64,000 bases of DNA from NCBI GenBank assembly GCA_012295275.1, contig CM022673.1:22540413-22604412 (forward strand). Direction: 5' to 3'. Position 1 is the first letter of the stretch, and the number at the start of each line of letters is the position of its first letter. A program made the position numbers and the translations under genes. This stretch comes from Chrysomallon squamiferum (Eukaryota; Mollusca; Gastropoda; Neomphalida; Peltospiridae). The notes under the pieces were generated by a model. That model worked only from the letters and a program-made list of their open reading frames with translations. It did no database searches and was not told the DNA's origin. Below are positions 28,725-40,700 of the stretch, one piece after another.

Positions 28725-31700
28725 TGAATATTTTAAAGTCACTTTAATGTATGTTCACAGGATGATGACTCTGATGGGACTGGCACAGTACGACGGCGCA
28801 ACAAAACCATTGTAACACCAAAGATGGCAATGGAGAGTTTCCGATATTCATTCCTCAATTCAGATGGTGAGTTTTTTCTATATTTTATTTATATTAAGGT
28901 TAAGAACAAATACTAGTAACCTTAAATTTAGATTAAATGCTTAACAACAGCATTTTAATATTTTTCAGATGCTAAATGTTGGTACTGTAATTAAGTTGTG
29001 TGATATAGGACAGTTGATTTTATTTGCTATATTTAAAAAAACAATTGGTCTCAAATCAATTCAGCATGTTTTTCATGCTTTAAATCATATTAGTATGCAG
29101 TCCATTTTGCATTCTTCTGCCCGATAAAACATTTTTATATTTATTTTATTTGAACACTTGTTATTTCAAGCAACCAATTTTGTTCTGTAAATAAAGTCTA
29201 TCAGTAGGATATGTCTGTACTAAATGAAGGTGGTGTGATAAAAACACAGAGAATAAAAGTAGACATTGCTACTACTCAATTTTTCTCAGTGTGTCGTCCC
29301 ATCTGGTTGATTTCCCAGTTCGTCTAATTCCCATTTTGTTGAAAAAACTAATTCCCATTTTGTTTACTGCAATACCTGATTACCTCTGTATGTAATGAAC
29401 ATGGCCTATACATACATCTGGTTTCTTTATTGTTGTTCTGCTGACATAAAGTGGCACTTGATTCTAACATTCAGAGCGGAGTGCATTCTTCCTAAATCGA
29501 TTATGTAACATCAACCGAAAGCAGAATAAGTGTTTACTACTCATTTGTTGTAGAATTTTTATTTTTTCATTATTTCATCATCTTCCTCCTCCTCATTATC
29601 ATCATCATAATCATCATCATCAACATTATTATTATTATAATATTATTACTATTATTGTTGTTGTTATTATTATTATTTTTTAAACTGGTCATTTCTAATT
29701 CATAAACATTTTCTTTCTGTTACAAAACAACCAGCCAATAATAAACAATCAGTTTCATCTATCTATTAAAAAGCGGCACACTGTTTTTTTTTTTAATTCT
29801 CATTGCTTGCTTCTGTAAAAGAAAACAAACAAAAATATTATTATAAATACCTAATTTTATTCAGCAATATTATTTCAAAAAAAATTATTTTATATATGAG
29901 TAATTTGCTTATATTCAGTAAATAGAATATTTGAACATTACACTTACCATTAACTGTTCGAATTAAACCATATTCAGCTTAAACATGTACAAGATATATA
30001 GTGAGCATATTTACATTATGCACACATACATGTTCACATTCTGCACATGTTATACAATATATGTAACCTAGTATATTAAAAGTATGTATGTTAATGATAT
30101 TATGACCTGTAAATACTTTGGCTATGAATGAAAAAGTTTATACGAAGGACCAAATCATCGGAAATACTTTTAGATGAATACCTTCTTTTTTAATTATTTA
30201 CATTCTTACATTTAGATTATTTCAATATTTTTCATATTTGCATACTTCATGCGATAAGCGATATCCATACTACAATAATACCTCAGATTAGAGATGTAAT
30301 TGGTTCCAAATTTCCGATAGTTAAGTGAGGTATTGTTAAGCGGGAGACTAATTTACATAGAATTAAGGTTAAAAACAGTGATTACTTTCTCGCTGATGAA
30401 CTTTGACATAAAGAAAAAGGTGAAATAAAGAGAAACAAAACAGCAGTTTAGACATAAATGATTTAGTAGATTATCGATATTACGTAAAAAGTAAATCATT
30501 TACAAATCAATTTATACAAATACATTAAGAAATAACTATATGCCGCTCATTGTGGGTTCATTTTTGTGGGTTTTGGTATCATTTAAGATAATGTATTTTG
30601 TTTCTAAAGTTATTGTCTTCCGTTTCTTTTTATTATCAGCATTCGCCAGTATACTGTTATTCATTTTGATATATTGGAAGGGTAAATTACAAAAGGGTTA
30701 AGTCTAACTCGAAGCAGAAGAGAAAAGAGAATTGGAATATCAGATGCACGTATGATGTGTCAACTGATCAACATAGCTTTTAGAAGCTTGTGAATTAATG
30801 AAAAATGAATGAAAACGGACTTAAACACATGCATTGTACCCATTTGTATCATTTATTTCGAGCAATTAATTATTAAATTTCTATTTATATAATTTGTAAA
30901 GAAAAAAGATAATTAAAGCGGGTTATGCGAGGTATTACTGTATTTATACCCAAAAAATAGGTTTCCAAATAATCTGGAACAGTTCATTATAATGACTGAG
31001 GTAAAAACATGCATATCAATAAGACCACTGAACCATATTTAGCCTTTCCACGAACTGGAAATTCTACCAGATGGGAGTAAGCCATGTTTAATATGTTTTG
31101 TTTGTTTTACATTTGTATGTACAAAATGTCATGCATTATCAAACATTTGCCATTGTGACACACTTTATTATAAGCAATGACAGGTTAAGAACAAAATATA
31201 TAATAATAACACATTAACTTTGAAATACCTAAAATTAACATAAATATACTCCTCTGAACTACTGGGAATTCTACCAGATGGGAGTAAGCCTTTCACAGAT
31301 CAACATAGCTTTTAGAAGCTTGTGAATTAATGAAAAATGAATGAAAACGGACTTAAACACATGCATTGTACCCATTTGTATCATTTATTTCGAGCAATTA
31401 ATTATTAAATTTCTATTTATATAATTTGTAAAGAAAAAAGATCATTAAAGCGGGTTATGCGAGGTATTACTGTATTTATACCCAAAAAATAGGTTTCCAA
31501 ATAATCTGGAACAGTTCATTATAATGACTGAGGTAAAAACATGCATATCAATAAGACCACTGAACCATATTTAGCCTTTCCACGAACTGGAAATTCTACC
31601 AGATGGGAGTAAGCCATGTTTAATATGTTTTGTTTGTTTTACATTTGTATGTACAAAATGTCATGCATTATCAAACATTTGCCATTGTGACACACTTTAT

Positions 31701-34700
31701 TATAAGCAATGACAGGTTAAGAACAAAATATATAATAATAACACATTAACTTTGAAATACCTAAAATTAACATAAATATACTCCTCTGAACTACTGGGAA
31801 TTCTACCAGATGGGAGTAAGCCTTTCACAGATCAACATAGCTTTTAGAAGCTTTGAATTAATGAAAAATGAATGAAAACGGACTTAAAACACATGCATTG
31901 TACCCATTTGTATCATTTATTTCGAGCAATTAATTATTAAATTTCTAAATATAAAGAAAAAAAGATCATTAAAGCGGGTTATCCTCTGATTTATACCAAA
32001 AAATAGGTTTCCAAATAATCTGGAACAGTTCAGATGACTGAGGGACCACTGAACCATATTAAGCCTTTCACGAACTGGAAATTCTACCAGTTGGGAGGCC
32101 ATGTTTAATATGTTTTGTTTGTTTTATGTACAAAATGTCATTCAAACATTTTTAGGACACACTTTATTATAAGCAATGACAGGTTAAGAACAAAATATAT
32201 AATAATAACACATTAACTTTGAAATACCTAAAATTAACATAAATATACTCCTCTGAACTACTGGGAATTCTACCAGATGGGAGTAAGCCTTTCACAGATC
32301 AGTTCAGAGGAGTATATTTATGTTAATTTTAGGTATTTCAAAGTTAATGTGTTATTATTAATTTTGTTCAAACTGTTTGCTAATAATAATGCATGACATT
32401 TTAATGCATGACATTTTGTACGTAGAAAAGAAAAACAAACAAAACATAATAATACACCTATTCTTATGCTTGGATATATGGCTGCAGAATCACCATATCG
32501 TTAGTTTATTGGAATTTTTTATTTTTTTATTTCTAAATCAGTAAATGGTAAAAAATAGTCAAAGTGAAAAAAAAAAGAGGAAATGTCAGATTCCTTACAT
32601 CTGCAGTTACATAAACTTAAATCTAGTCAGCAAGGTTTTTATTTTACTACAAAACTAGTACTGAAAAGTATGCAAATACTGAACACAAATGTCTAATATA
32701 AAGTAATGTTTTATGGTTTACATGGAAATAATAAATAAAAAAAATTAGACAATACATTCTTCTGTTTTAGTTTGCATAAAGCAGACATTGGAAAGCAATA
32801 GTTGTACCAAATTGCCCTTCATATATAGTGCTGGTTTTTGCATACTTTTCAACCACCTACTAATTCACAGTTTGCCTAATGCTACCCATAGTATCTTCCC
32901 AGTAAATAATTATTTTTGTTTACATCCCTTGCAGTTCCAGTACATGGAACTATGCACTCGTAATTGATTTTCCTCAAATGTGCTTGCTTACGTCACTCTG
33001 TATTTACTCTCTCTTATTCATCAGTTAATTAAATAAAAATAAGATTCTCTTTCACGTTTTGAATACTGTTAGGATACAAGAAAAGAACAGGTAAATAAAT
33101 TCAGGTAATAAGGAAATAGATACATGATCTAGAGCCCCATTTCTTAAAAACAAAATTTTATTCCATGTATTTAATTTTGTTATGTAAAATCGATATAAAT
33201 CTTTATATATTTTTATTATTAGTATAGTATTATTTCTTTTACAAATAAATTGAAATACATTGACCTAATGAAAAAATATTAAAATACTGAATCAGAGATT
33301 GCTAATAATCATAAATTTCATCAGACTTGTATACCAGATTGTAGTTACTAGACTAATAAAAGCTCTGAATGGTTTCTACATTTACAAGTCCAATAAAGTG
33401 TATGAATGGCAAGAAGATTTAGATTCAAAACCACCACCAATAAAATGGGAATGGTAATCAAATTCAAAAGGTGAAACCAAATCAGCTGGAGTCTAAATCT
33501 CAGTAATATGAATGCTAGGTCTGTAGAAATATATTAAAACATTTGTTAAGATGTGACCTGTTGTTTTCTAAAAGAAAAAAATTATGATGATTTGTGTATC
33601 AATAAAATAGAACATAGGTCCTATTACTATCATCTTTAAAGAGAAAAAGAATAAACAAGAGGATTACCTAACAACAACTGATAACAAAGAATAAATAAAG
33701 AATTCAGAATTTATGGTTGAATTAGCTGATAACTGAATTTTTCATTTATATAGACACAAATTTTAAAATGCGGTGCATGAGAGTCAGTTTTAAAGTTTTG
33801 TTTGTCACACTGTGTGTATCATATAAAATAATATATTATAGATGTAAAAGGAAAAAGATTATAAATAATAATCTCATAATCATTTCTAATTTCTGTTTTC
33901 AGAAAATCAAGATGTAAATTTTGATGCTATTCTGGGTGAATTGTGTGAGCTGGAGACTCAACTTAGCACTACTCAATCTGAGCTCTCTCGCTCACTGGGA
34001 ACCTGCTACCCTGTCTCCCTGACCAGTGATCAAGAAAAACAAAATGACAGCAGCAGAAGTGGAGGTAATGACATGATCCAGGCAGAGCTGGATGCCCTGG
34101 CAGCAGAGATAACACAGGGATTGGGATTGTGGAAAAATGGAGGAGGTGGGAGTGCTGAGGATAATACTGTTTGTGATATTGGAGAAACAGATTCAGCATT
34201 TTCAGACAACACATCTTTGCCATCTTCAGAGTCATTTACTTCCATGGTAACAGTATCATCATCTGCTGATACTACATCATCATCATCAGGAGATACTTGC
34301 AGCACAGGCAGTGTAATGTCGGCAATGACTGTGCAGAGTGAGGTTAGTACAAGATTGTGGTTCTTTTACTTTTGTGTGGAAGGGTTTAAAAAAATTATAG
34401 AATGCCTCTTTTCATTACCTATATATGTGTTTATGTGTCAGTAATTATTACCTGAAAGAATATCATTATTGTACAAGTTTCCAATCATCTTTTATTTTTT
34501 TTGTGTGTCTCATTTCCCTTCTGATGCAAAGTGATATATTTTTAATGGAATCATGCCATACTGTAGGTACCAGCAGCCTAATATTTAAGTAATTTAATTT
34601 TGTATAATATTGCAAGAAACTAAGAATAAAATGAAAGCTGCAGAAAAAACAAACAAAACACACAAAACATTATGATGCTCTGTCTATTGGTTCCAAAGCT

Positions 34701-37700
34701 ACAAGCAAATCATATTTTGGCAAATTGAAAGGAACAGCAACATTGGCCAACTGTAGTTTGAAAAATAAGTGATATAAAACACTTAAAATTAACAAGAATT
34801 TTAGGGACAGTTTGATAAATTAACTTAATTTTTTTGCAGAGTTTATCTGTATGTTAACAATAACATGATGAACATGACATATTTGTCAAAATGGAAGGCA
34901 TACAGAATACCTCTAAAATAACTAAAAGTGTAAATAGACACTATGACTTCAGTTCTGGTCTCATTTAAAAAATTCAACCAATGTTGTGAACAATTTGTTA
35001 AGATGTTTCAAATGACATACTTGAGTATAACATTTTTAATACAAAAATTTACCTTTTCAATTTGAAGGAAAAATGTGAACCAATGCACCAAAAGTGGGCT
35101 GTTGCACCAAACATTGAAAAATGAGATATTCATTTAACCAGATAGAGTATTTATTAAAAGCTACAAAATGTTTGTTGATACCTTGAAAACTGACTGAGCT
35201 ATGACCTTTTTAAAGTGTTGCCAAATGCTGAATTTCTGAGTATTATTGAGAAAAATGACACTAAAGTTTATCCATATGTTCAGTCCATAGCAACCATACA
35301 TTTTTTGACACCTTAAGCTCCAGAACTTTGAGAAAACAAGTTGGTGTACATTTAGCAAGAATTAATTAGAATTTAACATTTATTTGTTGTTGTTTTTAGT
35401 TTAAAGTGCAGCAGAATTGCTGTTGTTATACTCATTGAAAGAACTTAATATAGCACAGCACAACTCTTTTTTTTATATATAAGTAGCTGGATTTTTCATT
35501 CTAAGGGTCATTCCATGTCAAATCACCCCCCAAAAAAAGAAATTTAAACCCGACCGTCTCAGATTTTTGAAAACTTGGTATACTTGTTGACTGGGATCCC
35601 ACAGCACCAAATCTGAAATGTTAGCCCAATCAGACCAGTGGTGTGGGAGATATGGCCCACCGAATTTTGAGATTTTTGCCAAAAATGGGTGTGACCACCA
35701 ACCTTAGAACCCTTATATCTCAGGAACTACTGGGCCAATCTTCACAAAATTGGTATTGTTAGAAAGGCAAAATGACAAGGATTCCAAATCTGCCATTTTT
35801 GTTTAGTTTGGAAAATATTGGAGTACCTTGACCTTTTGACCTTTGCTATGACCTTGAAATTGACCGTGTGGATCATGTGATCTTGAGATGACCTTTATTG
35901 AAATTTAATCTCCCACATGTTAACTAAAACATATAAAAGTTTCCTGGGTGTAATATGTTTTGTTTAGCCACAATATAGATTTAAAAAATGCACATACATG
36001 AAAATAACACCTTTTCAGCCATTAACATCTGATTAACTAAAACCTGAATGATCAATTCTGGATGCTAGGAATCACCATCTCTCTTGATCATTGAGTAAGA
36101 CATTGTAGGCCTACATGTATGCATAAAGTTCACATATAAAAGTTTCCTGGGTATAATATTTTTTGTTCAGCCATAATAGAGATTTAAAAAAATGCATACC
36201 TGCATGGATGATTGATACAATTCATTACAATGTACATTTTCTCTGAGACTAAAAACTCATCTTTGGAGTTAAAACCCACCTGACGTGTCTGAAGGAATGC
36301 CTGAAGGATATGAAAAGATGCCAGATGGCATGACATGTTCTACACAATCAGGCTCAAAGGGTTAACAGGAAGTGATGCTTCAGGCAGGTCAGGAACTCCT
36401 TTAGATTCCCTGGTGCAATCCCCATTGAGCACATGGCAATTAGAAGTTTAAGACAAAGAAGTTTCTTCATCTGCATTTCTTTGACAATCTGAAGCTTTTT
36501 AAGTTGGACACAATGTCAGATGTTGATATATAAACAATATTTTTATTTCATAAAACCTATTAAGTAATTTTATCATGTCATGTGGGCCTTGCCATTGGTT
36601 TTGAACAAGGTTTCAGTCAACAACAGTACAACCCAGTCTGAAATCAGACGTCATCAAGTGGTGTACTGCATAATGTATTTGTACACCCAGTCTTCGGCAC
36701 AGTGTATGAACAAGGTCTACTTCACCTTAATAAACTGTGATTTATACTTGAGAAGATTGACATAAATGCCCAAGACGTGTGGGCCTTTCGCAATAACACA
36801 TGTACTCTGCTGCCATTTTATGACCTGCTTTACTTTACTGAAAGGGTTTCAGGATTTGATTTAATATTTAGGAAAGCACTGACTTTGTTCTATTGAATTG
36901 AAGGTGCAGGCCAATACTGAAAATCCTTATTTCTTCCAGGGCTAACTGCAGCTTTAACTCTCCTGAAAATGTGTGTTATCAACACCATCATATCAAAAAG
37001 GAGTTGTTGTGAAGTGTATGGAAAACTGAGGAAGTCGAACTCCTCACTCTTTGAAGTAGGATCAAAACACGGGACATCAAGAGTATCATGAACAAGAACT
37101 TTTCAACATTGCAGAAAAGCTGTTGTGATCCCCTTAATCGCCGCCCTGAGCAAGCACGCACTAGATCTTTAAGAATTGTTAGCATGGGCACTTACAAATG
37201 CTTAGTAAATCCTCCAAAGACACTAGTGCCAGGAGACAAGTTGTGCTGTGACTGTCTGATTACCCTTCAGAAATCAAAGGTCCTGCAGAGGATGGCTTTA
37301 GTATGGGTGGTATTACAATGGGAGAATTTGGTGATAACTTGCCAGACAAACTGCTGGTTGTTGTTTCCCCAGAAAAGGACTTTGATTTGAATTCTATTCT
37401 GTCGAGTTTAGGCGAAACTCCTGTCAAACTCCATTCACTAGCACATTCCAGTAAATGAATGAAAGGACAGAAAAAAACTAGCATCAGCTACAGTAACATT
37501 AAAATGACATCTTAATGTCTGAATCATACCCAGAGCGTGTGCAAATCTTGATTTTGTCACCCTTTACCATTGAAAGGACAATGAATTGAAGGAGGAAATA
37601 ATCAAATTTTATGAAAATATTACACCCAGGAAACTTTTATATGTTTTAGTTAACATGTGGGAGATTAAATTTCAATAAAGGTCATCTCAAGATCACGTGA

Positions 37701-40700
37701 TCCACATGGTCAATTTCAAGGTCATAGCAAAGGTCAAAAGGTCAAGGTACTCCAATATTTTCCAAACTAAACAAAAATGGCAGATTTGGAATCCTTGTCA
37801 TTTTGCCTTTCTAACAATACCAATTTTGTGAAGATTGGCCCAGTAGTTCCTGAGATATAAGGGTTCTAAGGTTGGTGGTCACACCCATTTTTGGCAAAAA
37901 TCTCAAAATTCGGTGGGCCGTATCTCCCACACCACTGGTCTGATTGAGCTAAAATTTCAGAGTTGGTTCTGTGGGATCCCAGTCAACAAGTATACCAAGT
38001 TTCATAAAAATCTGAGACGGTCGGGTTTAAACCATTGGGTGATTTGACATGGAACGACCCCTAAGTATTATCAATAATTAGGAATAATAAATTTAAAAAT
38101 ACTGTGATGTGTATGTATAATATATATTTTTTATGTTTAACTATAATCCACTGCAGTACATAAATTCAGCTAATCCTTAGAGTCTACTCCAAAAGTTGTT
38201 GCAGGTACTGATTAGGGGCAATAAAATGTATATATATAATCATGAGACTAGCATGCAGTTAAAGGTGCAGAAGTCCATTATTTGAAGCAGTAACATTAAG
38301 TAATGTTCCTAGCTTTGTACTTGCTGTGATTTAACAGCAAAAAAAAGTTACTTATCATCTGACCACTGTTGATATTTTCTCTGATGGAGCTAATCTTCAC
38401 TTGAAGCCAAAATAATCAAAGTTTTAAAACTGATCATTTTATTGTTTTATATTAAAAAATGATTTGTTTGTTATTCTGCATTCTATCAGTGCTGCTGGTA
38501 CTTGGATTCCTAGAATGCATTGTATTATTGTGTTGTATAAAAAAAGGAAAAAAATGGCACCTGGAAGAAATGGCATTTGGCAAATTTGGAAAAAATGGCA
38601 CTTGAAAAATGTTATTGTATGTATGTATGTGTGTGTGTATGTATGTATGTATGTATATATATATATATATATATGTATTTGTGTGTGTGTGTGTGTGTAT
38701 GTATGTGTAATATTAAACTCTGATAATACTGTACTTTGTTAAGCAAAACCAAGTGGCTAAATGATGCTATATATGTAACAATACTGCATATATAAACTTT
38801 TATTTTCAAAAGTACTTTTAAGTTTTTTTTAAAGCAACTATACAGAAAAAAATAAATAAGGTGCCATTTTTTCCAAATCTGCACAGTGCCATTTCTACCT
38901 GGTGCCATTTTTTCCTACAATCATATCAAGGTACATATCAGCTATTATAAACCTTTGAAATGTTGGTCGCCAACATCTGCTTGGCAAGAACATTCTCTGA
39001 AAAAGCAAGAAGTGGCACAAAAATATTTTAAAAACCAACACAACAATAAAAAAATGACTATTATTGTGTATCTCTAATTATTAATCTCTAACTTCATGCT
39101 CATGTATGAAGTCATTGCTTCAGTTCTAAAAGTCACTCTGCATTTATATTCTGGAGAAAACAGAAAGACAATCTTTATATTTATTATGGACAGTGTTAAT
39201 CTATGTAGAAATTCAAGGATTGCTTTAAAAATATACAAGAAAGGGCTTACACTCATCTGGTAGAATTCCCAGTTTGTGGAAAGGATTATTATTGTATAAA
39301 TACAGTAATAACTTGCTTAAAGATATCCTGCTTTAACAATCTTTTTTCTTTGCAAATTATATAAATACAAATTTAATAGTTAATTGCTTGAAATAAATTA
39401 TACAAATTGGTACAATGCATGTGTTTAAGTCCGTTCTCGTTCGTTTAACGTTTATTCACAAGCTTCTATAAGCATCTGATATTCCGATTCTCTTTTCTCT
39501 TCTGCTTCAATTTAGACTTAACTCTTGTAATTTACCCTTCCAATATATCAAAACGAATAACAGTATACAGGCAAATGTTGATGATAAAAAGAAACAGAAG
39601 ACAATAACTTTAGAAACAAAATACATTATCTTAAATGGTACCAAAACTCGCAAAAATGAACTCACAATGAGCAGCATATAATTATTTCTTAATATATTTG
39701 CATAAATTGATTTGTAAATGATTTACTGTTACTTAATATCTATAACCTATTAAATCATTTATGTTTAAACTGCTCTTTTGTTTCTCCTTATTTCACCTTT
39801 TTCAGTCGTAACCAAAGTATTTACAGGTCATAATATCGTTAGTGTACATACTATTAATATACAATGTCACATATATTGTATAATATGTGCACAATGTGAA
39901 TATGTATGTGTGTATAATGTAAAAACTTGTTTATGATTGGTTGGTTGTTTTGTAATGGTTATGAACCAAAAATGACCAGATTAAATAATAATAATATGAT
40001 AATATGAATAATATGAATATGAATACAAATAAGAATAAGAATAATTATAAGAAGAATACGATTAATAATAATAACAATAATAATGTTGATGATGATGATT
40101 ATGATGATGATAATGAGGAGGAGAAAGATGATGAAATAATGAAAAAGTAAAAAATCTACAACAAATGAGTAGTGAACGCTTATTCTGCTTTCAGTTGATG
40201 TTACATAGTTGATTTAGGAACAATGCACTCCACTCTGAATGTTAATAAATAAAGCAGAACAAGAATAAAAAAACCAGATATATGTATAGGCTAAGTTCAT
40301 TACAAAGAGAGGTAATCAGGTATTGCAAGAGATGAAATGGAAATTAGACCACTGAGAATTCTACCAGATGGGAAGACTGCAAAGAAAGTAATAACTCAGT
40401 ATGGCTGGCTTTAAATAATGAAGTTAGACAGGAAGATGTAAGATTTCAACACCCTGCATAATGCCAGATGTTTACTTGGGACACAAATAAAACCCACATG
40501 CACTGCACAGCCTGGTACTTTATTTCCTTACTTGAATAAAGCTTGGTACAAGAATAAAATAGCCAGAGTTACATCATGACTTAGTATGACCTCTTGGCAA
40601 ATGTTTAGATTGCTTGGATTGGTTTCAATTGTTTTCTGATTTCAAAATAAAGAATTGGTGCATGATTTAAACTGTAATATATATGTGTGTAAAAAGAGTA

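Larger units (their letters stand above)
4058..28760 (+). other. Intron 1 (24.7 kb), repeat-rich
   Basis: This GT-AG intron separates exon 1 from the rest of the coding sequence. It contains a ~23-bp tandem repeat (5547-5635), a large inverted-repeat structure (7074-14456), microsatellites, two hairpins (8708-8858, 16900-16972), a possible minus-strand terminal exon (19673-19777) and two GC-richer islands (about 10260-10490 and 21700-22030). The rest is AT-rich with no coding similarity that I can see. Long first introns often hold enhancers or alternative promoters; none is identifiable here. Confidence 0.85.
28867..33902 (+). other. Intron 2 (5.0 kb), mostly transposon-derived
   Basis: The intron runs from donor gtgagt to acceptor tttcag. 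Positions 29298-31075 are a copy of an inverted-repeat transposon with a nested MITE. 30766-32296 is a tandem triplication derived from it, and 32302-32370 is an inverted return copy. The remainder (about 32400-33900) is AT-rich with no recognised element. Confidence 0.85.
35505..38060. mobile_element. DNA transposon, 2.56 kb, long terminal inverted repeats, CTAA target duplication
   Basis: The left arm 35505 to about 35955 is closely repeated in reverse complement at about 37615-38060, with ends GGGTCATTCCATGTCAAATC and its inverse. CTAA flanks both sides (35501-35504, 38061-38064), consistent with a 4-bp TTAA-like target site as in Kolobok or piggyBac elements. The superfamily is not established. 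The interior holds a ~203-bp direct repeat (about 35929 and 36133) and a decayed ORF near 37088-37458. It lies in intron 3, opposite no exon. Confidence 0.82.

Noticed and set aside
29577-29680. ATC/ATT trinucleotide block considered as a separate satellite
   Set aside because: It is inside transposon copy C and has an inverted counterpart in copy D (about 39980-40130), so it belongs to the element.
33969-34305. Two minus-strand frames over exon 3
   Set aside because: Shadows of the Ser/Thr-rich coding frame; exon 3 has matched splice sites and family similarity on the + strand.
38464-38908. Opposing open frames with the same starting residues
   Set aside because: Both come from the two inverted ends of one MITE and a microsatellite, so neither is a gene.
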